Source: JBAYVY01 sp041674345
GTDB taxonomy: Bacteria > Planctomycetota > Phycisphaerae > Phycisphaerales > Zrk34
DNA length: 17,436 nt
Direction of reading: 5' to 3'
NCBI GenBank assembly: GCA_041674345.1
Contig: JBAYVY010000033.1
Location: 1 to 17,436 of the forward strand
Shown here in pieces: positions 7,768 to 13,497 of this stretch (position 1 is its first letter; each line of letters starts with the position of its first letter). A program made the translations under genes and the position numbers. Below the pieces are notes generated by a model. That model made no database searches, was not told where the DNA came from, and saw only the letters and a list, made by a program, of their open reading frames with translations.

Positions 7768-7920
7768 GGGCGGAAGTGGAAAGTCGCAAGTGTGAGGAAA
7801 GTGGGAAGGCGGAAGTGGGAAGTGGGAAGTCGGAAGTATTTTATACGCGGGTCTTTACTTCCTACTTCCGACTTCCCACTTTCCCCACCACTTCCGCCTT
7901 CCCACTTCCGACTTTCCCCC
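7768..7920 (+). repeat. GGAAGTC-type palindromic repeat, copy 1, upstream of opgG
   Basis: The left arm (7768-7837) is made of degenerate 7-bp GGAAGTG/GGAAGTC/GGAAGGC units and the right arm (7856-7920) of their complements. The loop is ATTTTATACGCGGGTCTT at 7838-7855. The exact reverse complement of this 18-nt loop occurs at 11921-11938 in the copy downstream of opgH. The element fills the gap between the tRNA and the opgG ribosome-binding site. Confidence 0.9.
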
Positions 7921-7942
7921 AGTCCCTTTGGAGCAAGCATCT

Positions 7943-9460
7943 ATGATTCGTCGTGCGATGGTGTGCGTCGTGATGTTCGTGTGGTGGATGATTCCTTGCG
8001 GGCTTGCGATGGCGCAGGTCAGTCGGACCGGTACGCTGTTCACGCCGGACACCGTGACGCAGCGCGCCCGGGAGATGGCGGAACATCCGTTCACCGAGCC
8101 GGACGTGCCGCTGCCCAAGGCGCTGCGCGATCTGGATTACGACCAGTACCGGCGGATTCAGTATCTGCCGACCTACGTCGTGCCGTGGAGCGACGCGGCG
8201 TTCCGGTTCCGGCCGTTCCACCGCGGGCATTTCCATGCCGATCAGGTGCGGCTGAACATCGTGACCGACGGCCGGTCGTATCCGTGGCGTTACGATTCGA
8301 CGCAGTTCCAGTATGACAACGTGGTCGATCCGTCGAAGCTGCCGGCCGACCTGGGCTATGCGGGATTCAAGGTGCTCTGCCGGCTGAACCGCCCGGATCG
8401 GTGGGACGAGTTGATCTCGTTTCTCGGCGCCAGTTACTTCCGCGCGCTGGGTCAGGGGCAGGTTTACGGCACCAGTTGCCGGGGGCTGGCCATCGACACG
8501 GGGCTGAACATGGCGGAGGAGTTTCCCTATTTCCGCGAGTTCTGGGTGGCAGCCGACAACGGCGATTCCAATGACTCGGCGATCACGATTTACGCGCTGA
8601 TGGACAGTCAGAGTCTGACCGGGTCGTATCAATTCATCGTCACGCCGGGCAAGGACACGACGGTCGCGGTTCATGCGACGATCTTCGCGCGGAAGGACAT
8701 CACCAAGCTGGGGATCGCGCCGCTGACGAGCATGTACCACCACGGCAAGGCCGAGCCGGACCCCAACGACTACCGCCCGGAAGTGCATGACGCCGATGGT
8801 TTGCTGATCGCGATGGGGGACGGGCATTGGGTGTGGCGTGTGTTACGCAACCCGGCGGAGAATCAGGAAAGCTACTTCGTGATGGACAGTCCTCGCGGTT
8901 TCGGATTGATTCAGCGTGAGCGCGATTTCGCGCAGTACCAGGATTTTGAAGCGCACTATCATCAGAGGCCGAGCATCTGGATCGAGCCGATCGGTTCGTG
9001 GGGCAAGGGGACGCTGGACCTGATGGAACTGCACGATCCCGACGAGACGTTTGACAGCGTGGTGGCGCAGTGGACGCCGGAAAAACCGCTCAAGGCCGGC
9101 CAAAGCATGACGTTCGACTATCGCATGACGACGATGCTGGGCGAGCCGGTGCAGCATCCGGGCGGTCGATGCGTGGCGACGCGGCGGGGCTTCACGCATT
9201 CGGGGGAATTGCGATACGTGCTGGATTTCACCGGGCCGGAGCTGGCGAAACTGGCCGAGAGCGATCCGCCGAAGGCCGACGTGCTGGTCAACAATCAGAA
9301 GCCGCGTAATCTGGTGGTGCAGCCCCATCCGTACATTCAGGGCTGGCGTGTGAGTTTCGACATGCCGCGGGACCGCAAGGGCAAGACCATTGAGATGCTC
9401 GCCAAGCTGGTGTATGGCGGGCGTGACGTGACCGAAACGTGGAGCGACCGTTGGCCCTGA
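7943..9460 (+). CDS. opgG: OpgG, periplasmic glucan biosynthesis protein (MdoG/OpgD family)
   Basis: OpgG acts in the periplasm with the membrane glucosyltransferase OpgH to make osmoregulated periplasmic glucans. The family has more recently been linked to beta-1,2-glucanase activity (GH186). The protein is 505 aa, close to E. coli MdoG. It has a signal peptide to about residue 24 (GLAMA-Q) and the family blocks RAREMAEHPF, LDYDQYRRIQY, GTSCRGLAIDTG, YRPEVHDADGL, RGFGLIQRERDF, WGKGTLDLMELHDPDET, QWTPEKPLKAGQ and VTETWSDRWP. The start is ATG 7943 with GGAG at 7930-7933; a TTG five codons earlier overlaps that site and is unlikely. opgH follows after one small ORF. OpgD is the close paralogue, but adjacency to opgH favours OpgG. 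Confidence 0.93.
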   Translation: MIRRAMVCVVMFVWWMIPCGLAMAQVSRTGTLFTPDTVTQRAREMAEHPFTEPDVPLPKALRDLDYDQYRRIQYLPTYVVPWSDAAFRFRPFHRGHFHADQVRLNIVTDGRSYPWRYDSTQFQYDNVVDPSKLPADLGYAGFKVLCRLNRPDRWDELISFLGASYFRALGQGQVYGTSCRGLAIDTGLNMAEEFPYFREFWVAADNGDSNDSAITIYALMDSQSLTGSYQFIVTPGKDTTVAVHATIFARKDITKLGIAPLTSMYHHGKAEPDPNDYRPEVHDADGLLIAMGDGHWVWRVLRNPAENQESYFVMDSPRGFGLIQRERDFAQYQDFEAHYHQRPSIWIEPIGSWGKGTLDLMELHDPDETFDSVVAQWTPEKPLKAGQSMTFDYRMTTMLGEPVQHPGGRCVATRRGFTHSGELRYVLDFTGPELAKLAESDPPKADVLVNNQKPRNLVVQPHPYIQGWRVSFDMPRDRKGKTIEMLAKLVYGGRDVTETWSDRWP

Positions 9461-9846
9461 ACGAGCATGAGTCGGTTGGCGATCACAACGTCGGTGCCGC
9501 GCCTTGTGACGGCGATGCGTCGCTGGCGCGGGCACAACTCTATCTTCATGCCTGCGGCGTGCCGGACGAAGCATCGGCGACGATGACGCGCCAATTGCAA
9601 GCCGCGACCGACCCCGACGCGCCCCCGGAAGTTCGCACACGGATGCTGGTGGATCGGGCGATGGCGCTGGGCCGACCGGCGCTGGACGAGCTGGCCCTGC
9701 CGGTGATTTTGCCGGCGATCCGGCAGCGGCGTCCGGTGCATCGCCAGAAACTGGGCAAACCGCTGGCGATGCTTCGGCCGGGGTGGTGGCTGGCGCCGTG
9801 GTGCCGGTTGTTGCGGCGGCGGGCGCGAAGGGGGAACGATGACTGA
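9439..9846 (+). CDS. small protein between opgG and opgH; possible detached OpgH N-terminal region
   Basis: The frame is open for 135 codons from a GTG at 9439 (inside the opgG 3' end; a TTG at 9451 is an alternative) to a TGA at 9844-9846 that overlaps the opgH start by 8 nt. The product is hydrophilic, with helical-looking segments (ARAQLYLHACGVPDEAS, TRMLVDRAMALG) and a basic, tryptophan-rich end (RPGWWLAPWCRLLRRRARRG). E. coli OpgH carries about 138 cytoplasmic residues before its first membrane helix, ending in a similar W/R-rich stretch. The opgH here lacks that region, so this ORF may be the same region encoded separately. A sequencing or genuine indel in the G-run at 9831-9835 is another explanation. 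No named family; the start codon is uncertain. Confidence 0.6.
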   Translation: MERPLALNEHESVGDHNVGAAPCDGDASLARAQLYLHACGVPDEASATMTRQLQAATDPDAPPEVRTRMLVDRAMALGRPALDELALPVILPAIRQRRPVHRQKLGKPLAMLRPGWWLAPWCRLLRRRARRGNDD

Positions 9847-11863
9847 CCGACGCGCCATCGCCATCGACCCTTCGCTGTGGACGCGCGTTTCGCTGGGCCT
9901 GCTGGTCATGGTGACGACCTGGCTGGGCGCGTGGATGTTCATGGATGTGCTGTTCAGCGACGGCGTGCAACCGCCCGATGTGCCGCTGCTGATGCTGTTC
10001 GTGTTGCTGTTTTTATGGATCGCGCTGGGATTCTGGAACGCGACGCTGGGGTATTTCCGCTGCATGGCGCAGGGCGAGGCCGGGCCGGTCGTTTCGCCGC
10101 TGGGGCCTGAAATCGACACCTGGCCGGTGACGGCGATCCTCGTGCCGATCTACAACGAAGACCCGCATCGCGTGATGGCCGGCGTGCGGGCGACTTACGA
10201 ATCGCTGGCGTCGGTGAGGCACGGCGACCGCTTCGTGTTCTTCATTCTCAGCGACACCAACAAGCCCGATTGCTGGCTGGCGGAGGAACGGGCGTGGCAT
10301 GATCTGGTGGGGGCGATGAACGCCGACGGTCGGATTTTTTATCGCCGCCGGCCCCGCAACCTCGGACGCAAGGCCGGCAACATCGAAGACTTCTGCGAGC
10401 GGTGGGGGGGCGATTACCGCTACCTGATTATTTTCGACGCCGACAGCGTGATGAGCGGCCCGACGCTGGTGGAGATGGTCCGACGCATGGAAACCGACGC
10501 GGGGATCGGCATCTTGCAGGCCCCGCCCACGCCCGTGAATCAGCATTCGATCTTCGCCCGCGCCCAGCAGTTCGCCGCCGGTGTGTACGGACGCATCTTC
10601 ACCGCCGGCTTCGCGCTGTGGACGCAGGAAGATGGCAACTACTACGGCCACAACGCCATCCTCCGCACCCAGGCGTTCATCGAACACTGCGGCCTGCCGC
10701 TGCTGCCCGGACGCGCGCCGCTCGGCGGGCCGATCCTCAGCCACGATTTCGTCGAGGCCGCACTGATGCGCCGCGCCGGCTTCAAGGTCGTCATCGCCCA
10801 CGACCTGTCCGGCAGCTACGAGGAATGCCCCGCCACGCTCATCGACTTCGCCCAGCGCGATCAACGCTGGTGTCAGGGCAACCTTCAGCATTTGCGCGTG
10901 GTCGTGCGATACGGCCTGCATCCGCTCAGCCGCGTGCATCTGCTCATCGGCGCGATGTCATACCTGAGCAGCCCGCTGTGGCTTTTGTTCATGCTGCTGG
11001 GCGTCGTTTCGGCCGGCGCGGGGCATCTGCCGCCGACCGCGCCGCTGCGCAGCGGGCTGACGTATCTGACCTCGCCGCAACAGGCGCTGCTGCTGTTCGG
11101 AGTCACTTTGCTGCTGCTGTTCGGCCCGAAACTCTGGAGCTTCATGCTGCTGTGGCAGGAGACACGCCGCTTGCACGCACTGGGCGGCGACGCGGCGGCG
11201 CTGTGGAGCGTCCTGGCCGAGACCGCCATCTCCGTTCTCACCGCGCCCATGCTGATGGTCTTTCACACCACCTTCGTCGTGATGACGTTTCTCGGCAAAA
11301 AAGTGACGTGGGGGCCGCAGCGACGCATCACCTCCGGCATCCACTGGAGCGAGGCGGCGAAGGTGCATTGGCCCCACACGTTGCTCGGCGCGGCGATGGT
11401 GGCCGGCGTGGCGTGGTGGTCGCCCGTCCTGTCGTGGTGGATGTCGCCCGTCACGGTGCCGCTCCTGCTGTCGATCCCCATGTCCGTTTGGCTAAGTCAC
11501 CGCCGCTTGGGGGAAATCTTCCGGGGGTGGGGATGGTTCGTCACACCGGAAGAGACCGAGCCGCCGATGGTGCTGATCCGGCAACGCGAACTGACCGCCC
11601 AACCGGAGATCGCCCCGGCCTGCGAGGATTTCCAGGCCGTGCTGACCGACCCCCGGAGGTTGTCGCTGCATCTGGCGATCATGCGCGCCTACGAACCGGC
11701 GGGGTTCGGCCCGGCGCCACGCGAACTGCTCGACCGGCTCGACGATCTGTCCCCCGCTGAAAAACTCGCCCTCCTCGGCGACCCCAACCTGCTGACCGAA
11801 GCCCACCGCCAGGTCTGGCGCGATTGGCCCCTGCCGCGATTGGCCGAATCGGTGAAAAACTGA
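9839..11863 (+). CDS. opgH: OpgH, glucans biosynthesis glucosyltransferase H (MdoH)
   Basis: This inner-membrane GT2 glycosyltransferase polymerises glucose from UDP-glucose into the glucan backbone handed to OpgG. Two N-terminal membrane helices (about 15-37 and 48-70) precede the catalytic domain with VPIYNEDPHRV (from about 102), FYRRRPRNLGRKAGNIEDFC, the DAD metal-binding motif at 200-202, GHNAILR, LSHDFVEAALMRRAG and QRDQRWCQGNLQH (339-351). Several helices follow, starting at GAMSYLSSPLW. At 674 aa it is shorter than E. coli OpgH (847 aa), mainly because the N-terminal cytoplasmic region is absent. The ATG at 9839 follows a purine-rich AGGGGGAA. Its reading overlaps the small upstream ORF (ATGACTGA), so translational coupling is likely. 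Confidence 0.95.
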   Translation: MTDRRAIAIDPSLWTRVSLGLLVMVTTWLGAWMFMDVLFSDGVQPPDVPLLMLFVLLFLWIALGFWNATLGYFRCMAQGEAGPVVSPLGPEIDTWPVTAILVPIYNEDPHRVMAGVRATYESLASVRHGDRFVFFILSDTNKPDCWLAEERAWHDLVGAMNADGRIFYRRRPRNLGRKAGNIEDFCERWGGDYRYLIIFDADSVMSGPTLVEMVRRMETDAGIGILQAPPTPVNQHSIFARAQQFAAGVYGRIFTAGFALWTQEDGNYYGHNAILRTQAFIEHCGLPLLPGRAPLGGPILSHDFVEAALMRRAGFKVVIAHDLSGSYEECPATLIDFAQRDQRWCQGNLQHLRVVVRYGLHPLSRVHLLIGAMSYLSSPLWLLFMLLGVVSAGAGHLPPTAPLRSGLTYLTSPQQALLLFGVTLLLLFGPKLWSFMLLWQETRRLHALGGDAAALWSVLAETAISVLTAPMLMVFHTTFVVMTFLGKKVTWGPQRRITSGIHWSEAAKVHWPHTLLGAAMVAGVAWWSPVLSWWMSPVTVPLLLSIPMSVWLSHRRLGEIFRGWGWFVTPEETEPPMVLIRQRELTAQPEIAPACEDFQAVLTDPRRLSLHLAIMRAYEPAGFGPAPRELLDRLDDLSPAEKLALLGDPNLLTEAHRQVWRDWPLPRLAESVKN

Positions 11864-11871
11864 CAGGAGAC

Positions 11872-12036
11872 GGGGAAAGGGGGAAGTGGGGAGTGGGGGG
11901 AAAGTCGGAAGTGGGAAGTCAAGACCCGCGTATAAAATTCTTCCGACTTCCGACTTCCGACTTCCGACTTCCGACTTCCGACTTCCGACTTCCGACTTCC
12001 GACTTCCGACTTCCGACTTCCGACTTCCGACTTTCC
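11872..12036 (+). repeat. GGAAGTC-type palindromic repeat, copy 2, downstream of opgH, inverted
   Basis: The left arm (11876-11920) has GGAAGTGGGGAGTGG/AAGTCGGAAGTGGGAAGTC units, the loop AAGACCCGCGTATAAAAT lies at 11921-11938, and the right arm is a pure TTCCGAC array. The loop is the exact reverse complement of the loop at 7838-7855, so the two copies face each other across opgG-opgH. The remainder of the 11864-12172 gap holds a promoter candidate and no gene. Confidence 0.9.
11941..12031 (+). repeat. 13 perfect tandem copies of the heptamer TTCCGAC
   Basis: The unit repeats without error from 11941 to 12031 (13 x 7 = 91 bp), forming one arm of the palindrome. The other arm has only a few degenerate units. 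This suggests recent expansion by slippage, and copy number may vary between strains. Translated in any frame it gives heptapeptide repeats (KSEVGSR on the minus strand), which are artefacts. Confidence 0.95.
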
Positions 12037-12059
12037 TCTATGCGAAAAAGTGTGCGGCG

Positions 12060-12088
12060 TTGACATGCGGAGGGCAATACGGTACACC
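12060..12088 (+). promoter_or_regulatory. candidate sigma-70-type promoter of the CBS gene pair
   Basis: A perfect TTGACA at 12060-12065 is followed 17 nt later by TACACC at 12083-12088, a weak -10. It lies 24 nt beyond the repeat and leaves a leader of about 78 nt before ATG 12173. Confidence 0.4.
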
Positions 12089-12172
12089 TGAATCGCAATG
12101 CAGTCGGAGATGAGGTCCGCACATTCAACCAGACATCCGCCGGGTGATCGGCGGAGGATCGGAGCGACTGCC

Positions 12173-12643
12173 ATGGGATTACGGGAAAACCTGCTGACCG
12201 AGCCGGTGATGAAACTGGCGATGCGTGTGTTAATCACGGTCAGGCCGAGCACGACGGTGCGACAGGCGTGCGAGGCGATGCGTCAGGCGAAGCTGGGCGC
12301 GGTGATTGTCGTGGATGACGCGGGGCATCCGCTGGGCATGTTCAACGAAAAATTGCTGATTCGTCTGATGGCGGGGGATGCCGGTCAACTGGACGATCCG
12401 GTGTCCAAGCATATGACGCACAACGTGGTATGCATGAGGGAGACGGGCACGATCGCGCAGCTGATCGCCACGATGCAGGGGCGCAAGCTCCGCTGGATAT
12501 GCGTGGTGGACGCTGGGGGGAAGGCGACGGCGTTGACGGGATTGCGCGGGGTGATGGAGTATGTGGTGGAGCATCATCCGAGGAGCGTGAAGGTTCAGCC
12601 GATGCGGGCGAATTTGTCGATGGATCAAAGGGAGGGCGCATAA
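12173..12643 (+). CDS. CBS-domain protein (two CBS motifs)
   Basis: This 156-aa soluble protein consists of one Bateman module. The first CBS motif is at about residues 18-66 (VRPSTTVRQACEAMRQAKLG, AVIVVDDAGHPLGMFNEKLL) and the second at about 80-130 (MTHNVVCMRETGTIAQLIAT, RWICVVDAGGKATALTGLRG). CBS pairs usually bind adenine nucleotides and sense energy state or control a partner protein. I chose ATG 12173, preceded by GGAG at 12161-12164; the frame extends upstream but the extra residues (Arg/His-rich) look non-coding. The next gene, also a CBS protein, starts 1 nt after the stop, so the two are co-translated and may form a heteromer. The ligand and target are unknown. Confidence 0.88.
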   Translation: MGLRENLLTEPVMKLAMRVLITVRPSTTVRQACEAMRQAKLGAVIVVDDAGHPLGMFNEKLLIRLMAGDAGQLDDPVSKHMTHNVVCMRETGTIAQLIATMQGRKLRWICVVDAGGKATALTGLRGVMEYVVEHHPRSVKVQPMRANLSMDQREGA

Positions 12644-12644
12644 C

Positions 12645-13154
12645 ATGGTCAAGCGGGAACGACGCAAACCGGCACCGGGCGAGTTTGAGGATCCGTTGAG
12701 CAACTACGATCCGCCGGTGTACGCCGACGAGTTGGAGGAATCGTTGTGCGAGGACGCGGTGACGGTGATTGAGCATCAGCCGTTCAGCGCGATGCGGGGC
12801 GGGCAGACGGTGCGCGAGGTGTTGGCGCATATGTCGCAGGAGAACGTGGCGTGCGTGGTGCTGGTGGACGATGACAACAAACCGACGGGTGTTTTTTCGG
12901 AGCGGGACGTGCTGAACCGCGTGCTGGATCATTACGCGGAACTGGCGGATCATCCGGTGGATGAGGTGATGACGCACGATCCGGTGGTGGTGTATCCGAC
13001 GGACACGCCGGCGAGGGTGTTGAACGTGATGGTGACGGGGGGATTTCGTCACGTGCCGCTGGTGGACGCGGATCGGCGACTGATCGGCGTGATCGGGGCG
13101 CGCCGGACGACGGGTTATTTGCAGCGATACTTCACGGACATCGCGGGGCTGTGA
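12645..13154 (+). CDS. CBS-domain protein (two CBS motifs)
   Basis: This 169-aa protein has a charged N-terminal region (about 40 residues) followed by two CBS motifs. The first is around 45-92 (GGQTVREVLAHMSQENVACV, VLVDDDNKPTGVFSERDVLN). The second is around 105-155 (VDEVMTHDPVVVYPTDTPAR, GGFRHVPLVDADRRLIGVIG). The FSERD and GGFRHVPLVD patterns are typical of stand-alone CBS pairs. It follows the first CBS gene by 1 nt, with AAAGGGAGG at 12627-12635 as ribosome-binding site. A GC-rich hairpin with seven T's follows the stop, so the pair probably forms its own transcription unit. Adenosine-nucleotide sensing is the family expectation, not shown here. Confidence 0.9.
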   Translation: MVKRERRKPAPGEFEDPLSNYDPPVYADELEESLCEDAVTVIEHQPFSAMRGGQTVREVLAHMSQENVACVVLVDDDNKPTGVFSERDVLNRVLDHYAELADHPVDEVMTHDPVVVYPTDTPARVLNVMVTGGFRHVPLVDADRRLIGVIGARRTTGYLQRYFTDIAGL

Positions 13155-13250
13155 GGAAAGTGGGAAATCGGAAATCGAAAGGCGGAAGTCGCAAGCGGCC
13201 GGCCGCCTTTTTTTGTTTCCGGGATTTCGCCCCCGCCTTCCGCTTTGCTT
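13155..13250 (+). repeat. mixed GGAAATC/GGAAGTC palindromic repeat
   Basis: The left arm has GGAAAGTGGGAAATCGG, AAATCG and GGCGGAAGTCGC units. The right arm has TTTCCGGGATTTCGC, CCGCCTTCCGC and TTTGCTTTC. The arms are related to the GGAAGTC copies but the loop is different (a GGCCGGCC core with a T-run). No gene is present in this gap. Confidence 0.7.
13179..13214 (+). terminator. probable intrinsic terminator after the CBS genes
   Basis: AAGGCGG (13179-13185) can pair with CCGCCTT (13203-13209), or the inner GCGGCC/GGCCGC can fold on itself. Either stem runs into seven T's at 13208-13214. It is nested in the palindromic repeat. Confidence 0.55.
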
Positions 13251-13258
13251 TCGTGTGT

Positions 13259-13287
13259 CATATGTGGAATAACATATTTCACATATG
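13259..13287 (+). promoter_or_regulatory. palindromic operator overlapping the HTH gene start codon
   Basis: This 29-bp dyad reads CATATG, TGGAAT, AACAT, ATTTCA, CATATG in order. Twelve of fourteen arm positions are complementary. The TGRAAT-N5-ATTTCA core has the shape of IclR-family operators. The last ATG is the start codon of the HTH gene, so a bound protein would block transcription start or translation initiation. Autoregulation is inference. Confidence 0.6.
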
Positions 13288-13497
13288 GAACCCCCGACCA
13301 CGACAAACGATCCGGTGCCGGCTTTGGGGCGGGGGCTGGCGCCGCTGGAACGGCTGCACCGGCAGGGGGCGTGTTCGCGGGAGCAACTGGCGGCGGACAG
13401 CGGCTGGCCGAAGAGTTCGGTGATGCGGTTGTTGAGATCGCGGGTCGCCCGCGCGTTCGGCGACGTGCGCAAGCGGCTAACGCGGGAGCGTTCATGA
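13285..13497 (+). CDS. 70-aa IclR-type helix-turn-helix protein
   Basis: The product contains LERLHRQGACSREQLAADSG followed by WPKSSVMRLLRS (about residues 21-52). This closely follows the IclR N-terminal HTH pattern (S-x-x-x-LA-x-x-x-G-x-PKS-(S/T)-V-x-RLL). The rest of an IclR protein, the wing and the ligand-binding domain, is missing: after RLLRS the sequence becomes Arg-rich and stops. It is therefore either a mini DNA-binding protein or a truncated remnant. No ribosome-binding site precedes ATG 13285, so the mRNA could be leaderless. Its stop overlaps the transporter start (ATGA, 13494-13497), implying translational coupling. The palindrome over its start suggests self-control and control of the transporter. 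Confidence 0.6.
   Translation: MEPPTTTNDPVPALGRGLAPLERLHRQGACSREQLAADSGWPKSSVMRLLRSRVARAFGDVRKRLTRERS

Noticed and set aside
7768..7920. Prophage or integrative element attachment site next to the tRNA
   Set aside because: No integrase is in the window and there is no second copy of the tRNA 3' end. The sequence after the tRNA is the dispersed GGAAGTC repeat.
11941..12031. CRISPR array
   Set aside because: The repeats are 7 bp and contiguous, with no spacers and no cas genes in the window.
11689..12252. Minus-strand ORF with KSEVGSR heptapeptide repeats
   Set aside because: The repeat is just the 7-bp TTCCGAC array translated in three rotating frames, extended into antisense opgH. No start signal or other evidence of coding.
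13245..13493. N-terminal extension of the SLC13 transporter
   Set aside because: The frame is open but Gly/Ala-rich and crosses the operator. The HTH frame codes better there, and ATG 13494 has a ribosome-binding site directly before membrane helix 1.
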